Source: Heterotrichella gracilis (taxonomy: Eukaryota; Sar; Xanthophyceae; Tribonematales; Xanthonemataceae). Taken from it: a DNA stretch of 54,650 nt. The notes beneath the pieces are model-generated. The model was not told the DNA's origin and searched no databases. It saw only the letters and a program-made list of their open reading frames with translations. Positions 23,401-33,429 of the stretch are shown piece after piece. The stretch is taken from positions 1-54,650 of the forward strand of contig JAULBX010025875.1 in assembly GCA_032358255.1 (NCBI GenBank). Reading direction: 5' to 3'. Position numbers and translations under genes: made by a program. Within the stretch, counting starts at the first letter, position 1, and every line of letters starts with the position of its first letter.

Positions 23401-24844
23401 GGTTTGCTCATGTCACTGCATTGCTTGTACAGCATCTTGGGGAATGTCACTGCCTGGTCCATCTTCCACCCTGTGGCTGTGATCAGCTGCTCGACTGCCA
23501 TCTCTGCAACGGTGTTCTGTGCAAAGATACACAGCCACTCAGGGTGATGTTGCAAATGGCTGTCGACATTTTATACACTCAGAGATGTCTCTGAGTGTAT
23601 AAAAATGTAAAATGTGAGGTGTGTATGCATACCATGGTTTAAAATCAACATAGAAGGGGCTGAGTCCTGCAGCCCAATGCTGTTCAGATTCAATCTGAAA
23701 CGTTTTACACCCAACACACCTTAAATGTAGAGTTTGACAGCGCCAGCTCCGTTGCGGTAGGGTGGACCACCACATCTACCACTATGCATTCCGCCCCCTG
23801 CTGATCCTGTCCTGTGCGGATCCGGCCCATGAGGGTGGGTACCTGCCACCTCTTCATGGTGCTCCCCTGGGGCCGGTCCAGGGTAGGAGCTGTACACTGC
23901 AAGCAGGGGAAGGTCACACTAGCGGAGTTGGTAAAATATTGGTGAAGACGCAGTGCACTTGACAGAAGTATGCTATATAGCGATCCCTGGTTTGGTGGAG
24001 CCATAGGAAACACCCAGACGGGGCGGTTTCCCAATCCCTAAGAGGCGTGCAGCACACGCCCCATAAGTGCAGTTGCAAAGTTAATGGTGCCGAACAGTGC
24101 CATACTAGCAAGGGAGGTGCGGCGTTATTGGCAGTTGCGTGCCCAGTGGCATACTATGCAAAGCAGCAGGGTAGGCAGGGCGCACCTTCGCAGAAGTGCA
24201 CACGTTGATGAAGCACTTTTGCGTCGAGCTTTCGACAATCTTCCTTGTCTTTATCACAAATCCCGGTTCTGGTGTGATGAGTTGCACACCCTCGCCATAA
24301 ACATTTTCAGCTTGACCTTGCTGCTCAAGTTGGCGCAGGTACGCATCCTGCTCTTCTCTTACCTGTAGACAAACAAAGAGTTTGGTGGAAGTTATGGATC
24401 CCTTAATCATGTAATACAGACCAACTCAGTGGTGCTTCATACTTTAGGGTCTTTGAGCTCATTTGCATAGTCCTCCAGCAGTTTCACCATTTCAGGGTTC
24501 TTCATGATTTGGAGAAGTCTGTTCTGCTCCTGCACAATACCAAGCAAAAAGTTCAAACCTTAGGAAGCCTCTTGCAGTGCAACACCTGAGTATTACTGTG
24601 GCGAGGAAGCTACAGCTGGGCACATCTACATCCAGGTAACCTGTAACTCCAGGACGCTGTGGGCTGCTGTGTCAAGCACTTGGGGTTGGCAAGTGGATAC
24701 AAGGCAATTGTGAGATAGGTGACGCATGCGCTGCAACTTTGAACCCCGCATACGACAGCCAACTTCAAAAGGGGCGTTTGCGTTCCCCACCTCGCTCGTC
24801 ATGCCTTGCAGGCAATCTTCAAGTTTCTTGCCGTCTGGACCCAT
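20487..24844 (-). CDS. PIH1/CS-domain axonemal dynein assembly factor (Kintoun/MOT48 type)
   Basis: Eight exons run right to left: 24844-24791, 24529-24443, 24362-24186, 23896-23720, 23516-22851, 22576-22475, 21846-21432 and 21154-20487 (TGA), giving 781 aa with all phases matching. The N-terminal PIH1 domain covers roughly residues 35-230. It includes ELKDPKVREEQDAYLRQLE, then the signature PGFVIKTRKI...STQKCFINVCTS, and later IVVDVVVHPTATELALSN. A long Ser/Gln/Pro-rich insert with RRTS and RRSS sites follows (about 230-385). A CS/p23-like beta-sandwich comes next (about 388-500: ARIILPKLGDISCIELDV, ALTLAVPGMYKL, AKFISESRVLKVFLPV). A long acidic C-terminal tail with RRSSVD ends the protein. 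Family members are cytoplasmic HSP90/R2TP co-chaperones that pre-assemble dynein arms, so the alga should build motile cilia. I cannot decide between PF13/Kintoun and MOT48; total length exceeds what I would expect of either, because of the two disordered segments. Confidence 0.87.
23566..23608. repeat. Near-perfect long hairpin in a PIH-gene intron
   Basis: Two arms of 20 and 21 nt read ACATTTTATACACTCAGAGA and its complement with one extra T in the poly-T run, separated by only 2 nt. It lies in the intron between exons 4 and 5 of the PIH gene, 50 bp before the exon-5 acceptor in minus-strand sense reversed, so it would fold in either strand's transcript. Confidence 0.8.
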
Positions 24845-25566
24845 TGGGCGGTATTTTATGACCCTCTTAGGATAAAACTATTGCAGCCCAGGACTCAGTC
24901 CACGAATTTAACTGTCTAAACCGCAATGGATAGGGACTCTGTTTTCAGCGGCATGCATGCAAATGTCGCGTGTTGCAGTTTGTACACGCTGTTTTCCATA
25001 TAGTGTACAAACTGCAGGAGATTTACACAAGAAGCCTATGATCGCCGAGTGGGTGGTGGGTTGTGGACTCCACGGTGGAGCATCACGGTATATGTTTTCG
25101 CCGATGTTTAGTTTTTAAGGTACGGTAATCAATTTAAATTATTATAAAGCACACCCCCTGCCTTTCAGTTGATGTGCTTTTCATGTCGGGTCAACACGTC
25201 AAGATACGGTCGTTAAAGTATCCTAAGCGAAAGGTCTAGGCATATGCGCACTTGCTTTAGTCACGCACAGTGCATGTTTGCCTTCGCATGTTGACGCCCG
25301 ACGCTTTGACCACTGGTGTAAGCGTTGACCACTTTGCTCGTTACCAAGTGAACACACGCTATCTCAAGTTGAGATTCTCAACCCGTCATCCCGTTCAATG
25401 GAGGCCACTGTATATGCGTGAGTTGAGGTCAAGCAGGCCAAGGTACGGGGTTTCGCTCGGCTGATGTTGTGCCATACATATATGCATGCATTGGTGCTTA
25501 GTGGCAACGTAGGGTGTCCTACGGCTGTGACGGTCGTCGTGGTGCAACACAGGTAATATTCAAAAG
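24845..25566. promoter_or_regulatory. Shared 5' region of the divergent PIH and haspin genes
   Basis: The two start codons are 722 bp apart on opposite strands, so this interval must contain both promoters. It has AT-rich patches (about 25110-25150). A perfect 13-bp inverted repeat, GCAGTTTGTACAC, sits at 24975-24987 and 25003-25015 with a 15-nt spacer. I cannot identify a TATA box or a named factor site with confidence. Confidence 0.5.
24975..25015. repeat. Perfect 13-bp inverted repeat in a bidirectional promoter
   Basis: The left arm GCAGTTTGTACAC (24975-24987) is exactly complementary to the right arm (25003-25015), with a 15-nt spacer. Its place between divergent genes is compatible with a dimeric factor site or a cruciform, but no function is shown. 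Confidence 0.8.
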
Positions 25567-28500
25567 ATGAGCTCCCAACAGTCCTGGATTTCAGCATTTT
25601 TTGGTGGCAAAGCTGAACAGGAGGAAGGCTTGACCAACAGGTAGAAGACACCCAACACCTCGAATGCTCAACTGCTCAAGTGCTCAACTTGGCCACATGT
25701 TGTTTGCATACGCTGCTTTTCGACTGTTTCCTGTTGTCTGACTTGGTCCTGCTGTGTGACCATAGCGATGAACAACCTGCAAAGACTTTTTCAAGGAGGT
25801 CCAGACAACAGAAGGTACCTTTTGCAACTCCTGGCCCAGGCTCCCTTCAACGCCACTGCCCAAGTGTCTTGTTGCATGGTCTGGGCCATGCCCCTGCTGC
25901 TAAGCCGCCTGTTGTTACTCAATTACGTGCTTCCCAGGGTGATTACAGTCTGCCCTCCATGCCTATAGCCAGACTACCAACCGCAAGTCACCTGTTCCAT
26001 ACAGGAGAACAAGCCAGTGGCAGGAACCTCACAGTCACCCAGCCTGACCCCAGCAAAAGCTTCCATTGGCGCTTTGCAAACCCCTTCCGAGGACAGCAAC
26101 TCAAACGAGCCCAGTGCCACTCCCGATGGGTCCTCACTGCCACCGCCACCTGACGCGCCCAAAGACCAGGCTGTGCAGCAGGACCAGGCCATCAGCAAGG
26201 CGCCGAAGCCCCGCCAGTACAACAGGAGGGTACCGCTGAAGGCCGACGAAAAGATTGCCGAGGACAGGCGTGCATACCTGGCTGATATGCGTGCGTACTT
26301 TGCAGAGGTAAGCATGCCACATCTGTGTTTGCTCACCTCAGGTGCAGAGGTCCTTTTGGGCATGCAGAGGGGTGAACTGTGCAATCGCAAACTGGTTCCA
26401 CCAGCAACTCATGCAACAGTAGGTTAAACAAGAGGTTCCACATAAAATACCACTGCGCACTCCCGTTGGATGCATCCGCCAACTTTGGCAACACACCATG
26501 CACCCTTTGTGAAGCCACTGCAAAGTGCAAGCCTTATGCAAATCTTTGTCCATGAGGTGCTTCATGATACAATAGATCAATGGGCGAAAGGCTTCTCCGC
26601 CCCGATTTCTCCTCCGCAATCCTGTTTCCTTCCATACCCCAACCCCGTCACCCCTTCCTGTCTGGTTAAAAGCTGATTTAATATTTATTCCCATAGGTCG
26701 ACAAGTACCAGCTTGCAGAGGAGACACCTCCCAGGCTGCGCGATACAAGTACCAGCGTAGCCCGCATTGCAGCCATGCAAGATGGTGCACCAGCGGGGCC
26801 AATGGATGCGGGTACCTGCTCTGAGAAGGCATGTAGCTCCGTGGGTGAGCCCAGCCCTGCCTCATCACTCACCGCATCAACGCCCTCATCCACCCAGCAG
26901 TCAGAGGGCACTTCAACTCCTCGCACTGGCTCATCAACAGAGTCACACTTATCAGAGCAAGGCAAGTGGCGGTAGTCGGATGGTTGTGAGCTGGTGGCCA
27001 CCATGGGTGGTGGGCATGCTCAATTGGATGCATCCTACATTTGGCACACATGTAGCTGTAACTGCCACTGCTTTGCCGATATGGGGGTGATGATTCTCCC
27101 TCTCTCAAGGATGACACCTGCTCCATGACACCCACTCATGCCTCGCAGATGCCCAAGTTGCTCCCCTGCCCTCCCCTGGCCGCCCGCGTGCGATGTCATT
27201 TGGGCTTTCTCGGCGGTCGTCAATCATCATGACGCCCAACAGGTACAGGTGTAAGCTTGCATGGTGGTGCATCCTTTCCTATCTTAGATCCATACACTCC
27301 AGCAGTGCAGCACACACTTTTGTGCTCTGCTTTGGCACTCGTGCTACCCAGCTTGCATTTCCCAAATTCTGAAAACTGGTTTGCTGCTGCGGCAGGCAAT
27401 TGCCGGCAGACACCGCTGCAGGGCGCAGGTCCCTGGCTGGGTACGTGAGCACCTTTGCCAATGGGCTGTCTCGCTTGTCGCTGGGGTTGTACAACCAGGC
27501 GCTGGGGCGACCCAGCCTGGGAGAAGGCATGCAGCAGCCACAACCACGGGCGGCGCCACGAGCCAGCTTTGGTGTGTGGAATGATTGCTGCCTGAATAGT
27601 TTTGTTTGTGTGCATCTCACTGGATGTAGCCCAGGGGTGAGTGTAATATAATCCTGCATGTGTGTGCTGGGGTAAACCGTGCTTTGCACGCCGTTGGTGG
27701 TGTTGACACCTGCATGTGGATGGTTCATGGATGTCAGCTGCACCTGTATAGCCGGATGAGATGTCGGCCTTGCGCCGTTTGGGCTGGGCATCCCGCTCAG
27801 TTACTGCAAGCAGTATCCTGAACTGGTGAGTATGCCGCATGTATGATGGCACATCAATATTTTATTATTTATGTGCATCTGCAAGCATGCCAGCCGTTCA
27901 TTCGTGCAAAATGCGTGGCCGTTGGGACCCACCTGCTTTTGAATCTTTGTAGCATTGAAAGGTGAGCAAGCATGGAACAGTCAGCATGCTGGCGGTAAAA
28001 AATTAGGACCTGGGCGCCATTGTAATGGCATACCTTGCTACCACAAGCGATAACTCTACCCTTTATTACATTGCTTGGCATGCATTCTGACATGTCCCCT
28101 TCTTCCAATGTGTGCCTGCAGGTCGCCCACTTCAGGACATCAGCAACACGCAGCTGGCCACACCCACCCGGGCACACAAGCAGCCAGCAGCCACCACCCA
28201 CACCGCCAGCCCCCTTCAGGCCATCCGGGAGACACCCACCACCACCCACACAGCCAGCCCCACCCCCTCTGTCAGCTCCCCCCCACCCATCAGGGAGGCA
28301 CCCGCCATGCCCGTTGCAGAGCCTGGCCAAGGCCAAGATGTGTCCAGTTCCCAGTCTGACGAGGAAGGGGATGTGGTGGCCACAGCACAGCCAGGCCAGC
28401 AGGTTGCACCACCCAGCCTGGCGCCGTTGCCCAAAAAGGAGCCACGCCACAGTGTGCAAACCAGCGTGGCGGATTTTGCGGCGACGACTGTTGATGAGCT

Positions 28501-31500
28501 ACCTGCATGCTTGGGGGACAACAGCCAGGACTCCTGCGCAGCCAGTGAGGGCCTTTGCGATGGTAGCCAGGCGTCCCTGGCATCAACTGACACCGTGGAC
28601 GAGGTTGCGCGCGGGTTGAGGGCAACTACTGTGGATGAGGTGGAGCAGGCAGAGCCGCTGAGCGCCCTGGAGCAGCTGCTGGAGCTGTGCGGCCAACCGG
28701 TGAGCAGGGCGCGGTCACCCACCGTGGGTGGATATTTAATTCAAAATAATATACTTTGAAAATAATAATGATTTTTATAAAATATGCCCACCCAGCTGAG
28801 CCAGCAATTGCTAGGACAATTATTTAAAGCGTGGCAGAGAGGGTGTTCTCCTCCTTCTTGATGGATATACTGGATTTAATAGAACAAGCAGTACAGCACT
28901 TCTGGACATAATTTATTACAATACGCAGAATAGTGTTTGTTTTGGAATAAACGAGATTGAGTATTGCTTCTTGTTTCATTACTTGTGTGTAAAACGTGTG
29001 CTTACATTCCTTCCTGGGTATGCTAAAATAACTCCAACAATATTTGTTTTTGCTCCTTTGCAGCTGGATCCCATGCTCCCACCCAGCATGGATGCCCTGC
29101 TCAAGCCCCACATCAAGGGAGGGGCAGTGGCCAAGATTGGGGAGGGCACCTTTGGCGAGGCGTTCAAGGCGGCTGGGCGCGTATTCAAGATCGTGCCCAT
29201 GGAGGGGCATGTGCTGGTGAACGGGGAGGAGCAGAAGAAGGCGAGGGACATGCTGGCGGAGGCCACCATCATGCTCACGCTGTCGGAGCTGCGCCACAGC
29301 ACAGGTGGGGACCCTAGGTTCTCCTAAACCCTAGGTTCTCCTAACTCCCTAAACCCACCATGCGCATCCTGTTTGTGCTGGGCCACCTGTGGGATTTCCA
29401 CCGCTCCAATTCTTCAACCCTGTACCCCATATACCAGATGGAGGTATTGTTGGTGTGGACCACTTGTCATGTACACCCTGCTGGAGCAAAATGGCAGGTG
29501 GTCCAAGGACCCCAGCACCCTCTCGCTGAACCCTAATGCCTACCCCTGTCATGCTTCACCCTCTTGCCAAACTCAACCTCCACCCCCGCACGCAGGCAAC
29601 CAAACCACAGGCTTTGTGGAGGCCTACGGCGTGGGCGTGTGCCGCGGCAAGTACTCCCGCACCTTCACCGCCGCATGGAAGGCATGGGATGCGGCGCATG
29701 GCAGCGAGAACGATCCCCCACACAAGCTGCCTGCTAGCCAGCTGTTTGTCGTGTTCATCGTGGCTGATGGCGGTTCGGACCTGGAGCATGCCACGCTCCA
29801 TTCATTCGAGCAGGCGCGGAGCATGCTCCTACAGGTGGGTCCTGCAACAACCCCTGCCACCAATTGCCACTTTTTGAGGAAGGCAGATAAATTATGGGAT
29901 TACCAGGGTTACGTAAAGTATAACCTTACACAAAATAGGAGGTAAAAAATGTATATATTTTGCTTTCTCGCTGCATTACCCTGCTGCCAATGGTACTACA
30001 CTGCCGCGTTCATAAGTGTAATGAATGTGAGTGTAGCTGACCAGCTGTGTGGTCGAGTCTTTACATCAGCTTTGCACTATGGCAGGCTGCACTGACGCTG
30101 GCTGTGGGTGAGGAGGCGTGCAGCTTTGAGCACCGGGATCTGCACTGGGGCAACCTGCTGCTCAGCGACACAACCCAGGAAACTGCATCGTTCACCCTAC
30201 GGTACGCAATGGCCAACCACTTAAAACCCTGAACACTGCATTTCAAGGGTTACATCACCACATAGACCCGCAGTGCTGCTGCTCAGAGTCACCACCGACT
30301 CAGCTGCCACACCATACCACACTTTGAGGTTTAAACGGCGACTAAAACCCTAAAACAATGCAAAGGCTAGGGGCGACAACCCTGCCGATTGCTGTGTAGC
30401 ATCACCACCTGTGAGGCCGCCCCTTCACCCCTACTGGATGCAATGTGCCACACCATTGGTACTGCACGTGCCATCAACGCACAGGCACACCTTAACTTTC
30501 CGGTACCCTAAGTCTACGCTAACGTGTGGCCTCACCTTTCAGACCAGTGCGACATGCCCATTGAGGCGCTGTCCAATGTCTGGCATGGCGCTCATGAAAT
30601 CACCTTCCAACCCCTGAACCCAGTCCCTGCATGCAGTAGCTTGCCCACTCGGGCGAAAGCCCACATGTGAACCCTAAACCCTACCTTGCACATGATATTC
30701 ACCCCCTGCCCCCCGCAGCGGCGTGCCCATTGAGGCTGTGTCCCACGGCTGCCGCATGACCCTCATCGACTTCACGCTGTCGCGACTGGACACCCTGCTG
30801 GCCACAACTGCATTCTGCGACCTGGGCCAGGACCCGGAGCTGTTCAGTGGACCAAAGGGGGACTGCCAGGTGAGGAGCGGGAAGCAAAGCAGGGGAGAGG
30901 GTGTAAATAACGGAAAAGGAAAATGGGGCAACATGTATCTTCTTTGGACGGGGCCTTCTGGTGTCATTTGCTTCCCCCGACCGATCTGTGGCATCTGAAT
31001 CACTGCAGCAGCCACCCACCATTGTCGTATTCTGTTTCAGGCCGACACCTACCGCCGCATGCGCCGGGCCACGAAAGGGGACTGGGAGTCGCACTGCCCC
31101 GCCACCAACTGCCTGTGGATGCATTACCTTGCAGACACGCTGCTCACAAAGAAGCAGGTGCCAGGCACGCGGGCTGAGAAGGCAGCCATGAGGGACTTCA
31201 GGTCAGTCGCGCAACACATGTAAAAATACTTGCCATTTTACAAGAAATTATCTAATACTAGGCCATTCAAAAGACGCTTGCAGGCAGAGAATGCGGCCCT
31301 AGGAGTGCAGGTCGGCCGCCATAGGTACTGCAACCATCATGGAATCATATTGTGTGGCTGGTCATGACTTTATGGACCTACTGAATTGTCCAGCGTAATT
31401 CGGAATGCAGGTTGGTTATATTCCTCCCGTAATGCGCACAATGCACTGTCCTGAGTACTGTGGGCCATGGCTGTGTGCAGGAAGCGTGCCCTCCAGTACT

Positions 31501-31574
31501 CATCGTGCTGCGACCTGGTGTGGGACGAATTCTTCACAGGCTGCTGGACTGCGGCATCAGCCCCGGCTCAATGA
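25567..31574 (+). CDS. Haspin, atypical serine/threonine kinase (histone H3 Thr3 kinase)
   Basis: N-terminal exons: 25567-25640, 25766-25814, 26005-26307, 26697-26961, 27149-27242, 27396-about 27634, an uncertain one near 27752-27824, and 28122-28699. Kinase exons: 29064-29304, 29596-29834, 30086-30201, 30719-30869, 31041-31201 and 31481-31574 (TGA). The N-terminal region is Ser/Pro/Thr-rich and disordered, with GRPLQDISN and several RRSS-like basic sites. The kinase domain follows haspin closely: glycine loop KIGEGTFGEAF, VFKIVPMEG with the ATP lysine, VNGEEQKK, MLAEATIM with the C-helix glutamate, GSENDPPHKL, QLFVVFIVADGGSDLE, FEHRDLHWGNLLL with the catalytic Asp, LIDFTLSRL in place of the usual DYT, FCDLGQDPELFSG, and TYRRMRR. 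It should phosphorylate H3T3 at mitotic centromeres and place the chromosomal passenger complex. The intron after 26961 is GC-AG. The junctions between 27571 and 28122 are unresolved. Confidence 0.92.
26962..27148 (+). other. GC-AG intron in the haspin gene
   Basis: The donor CAAG|GCAAGT and acceptor CTCGCAG join phase 1 to phase 1. The downstream exon then reads DAQVAPLPSPGRPRAMSFG to a normal GTACAG donor. Without this intron the frame stops within five codons. Confidence 0.65.
30541..30600 (+). pseudogene. Decayed copy of the start of haspin exon 12 inside the preceding intron
   Basis: The sequence after a TTTCAG acceptor reads MPIEALSNVWHG-like. It matches the first 40-50 nt of the true exon at 30719 (PIEAVSHGCRM): the core CCCATTGAGG is identical and the flanks are diverged. 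It lacks the catalytic DFTLSR part and a proper donor, so it looks like a relic of a local duplication. Confidence 0.6.
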
Positions 31575-33429
31575 GTGAACTGGCGGCGCCTGCAATGCAC
31601 ATGGCCATCAGCCTGGCCTGGGCACGGCTCCCTCACTGGCCGATGAAATGCGGCAACAGCTGATGGCCATCCCACCCTCCTTTAATAGCTGTATATAGCT
31701 AGCTGATTTTTAGTTATCCCAGGTGCACGCCAAGCGGCTCCAACTTGGAGCCCATCGCATCCCAAGTTAAGTGGGTGCGACTTGCAGCAGCACACGCCTT
31801 CACCCACCACACTGCTCGGGGAATGGGCTGGACGCCTGCAGGCAGTATAGGCAACATTGTTTCTTTGCTTGTGCTCTGCGTTGCAAATGGGCCGGGTGAT
31901 CATCTGGGAGGTGGTCGTCATTCAATGAAATTTGTTGACATCCCGCAGTTCTGCCAGGCAACACACATCATTTTCTGGCATTACATTACATTAAATGCCG
32001 GTACTCGGTGGATGCGCAAGGCCATGCGTGCTTAGGGGGTTGTGATTTGTTCACCTGGTGGTCATTTGGTTTAACGGGTGACAACAGTTGAGGACCCCAG
32101 GCTGGATAATTGTTGAGGGCCAGGGTGCTGAATAATTCAAATGATTGAGCCTTGTGACACCCCGATGGATTAATAAATGGCTTGGAGCCAATCACTGTGG
32201 AAGTTTCATTACCCGGTGCTGAAGCCATGCAGCGGAGTTCGCACTCTTCAGCATACTAATAGTATGCTCTTGAGAGAGAGCACAGTCACTGCAGTGACTA
32301 TAGTACTTGCTAGACTAGGTGCTCTTTAGGAGTGATCACTCGAGTTACAAGACCCGGTCAATGACATCCCTTTCCCAGGGTGGTATACTACTAGCAGTAC
32401 CCCTGGGGCCTATACTACCGTACGGCACCTACCCTTGCAAGACTTAACACAAGATCAGACTGAGCCTTAGAGAGATCATTTCTGTGACCTAAGCCTTGGC
32501 GCTAGCTAGGTAGCGCAACAGTTACTCAGTGACTCACTCAAGAGTTGCAATTGCGCTGACAGGCGGACTCCGGACTTCGGAAGTTGTAGATGCCAGCCTG
32601 GTCGATTTCAATTTACTAACAGTGAAACTACTGGCAAGTTGGCTGCATGTTGAACAGTGTACATCAGGTAGGCCAGTGGCACGGTGGATATACGCACCAA
32701 ACAGCCTGAGCCACCGATTTCCGGGAGTTGAGCGACTATCGATATTGGTAGCAATGTTCATGTCTTTTTCTAAATCAACAGAAAATACAAACTGGCAAAT
32801 GCTTGCTCAGCCTGTACAAAATTCAGGACCCCGGACAAGGTCCTATGCACTGCACTGGCCAGATCCCTGATCATACTCCGAGTGAGTCACTCCACCTCCA
32901 ATTCAATTGTTCCTAAGTTATGATCCCCAAACCATAAACCCTAAGTTGTTCCCCATCCAAACGCATCAGCAAACCCTAACTGATAATCAAGCGCTCGCCG
33001 CCTCCTGTTGATACACCCATGCTCACTAAGTCATGCTGCTCTGATAGCAGCTTCGACCAACCTCCTCGTCAGATTCACGACGCCTCCACTCGCCGGAAAA
33101 CCGTCCTGCAGGTGCGCAAACTCATAGGTCACATGCAACTTGCGAGTCGCTGCACAGCAGTCTGTATCTAACAGATGGCATAGCATGCCATATGAGAAGA
33201 AATCATGTGACGTCATCAATGATCGTAGCACTGGCCATATAACAAAATGGTACGAAATGCAGTTTGAGTTTATCAATATTGAGAAGCCTTCTTATTGGCA
33301 ATAAGACATGCATTCAACTTTGACAACCTTATGCCAAGTCTGCCATGATGTTGTGTTCAACAGTAAACGGTTGTGGCATAAGGTGGGAATGTTGGGGGAT
33401 AACCAACATTATCTCATGGTGTAGTGCCC
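31575..33429. other. Intergenic region between convergent genes, with a palindrome cluster
   Basis: This holds the 3' UTRs of haspin (+) and the lipocalin-like gene (-). I see no supported exon. Between 32250 and 32340 three perfect palindromes or inverted repeats follow one another: 9-bp arms AGCATACTA around one base (32250-32268), AGTCACTGCAGTGACT (32284-32299) and AGTGATCACT (32331-32340). Telomere-like CCCTAA words occur at about 32935-32980. Confidence 0.5.
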
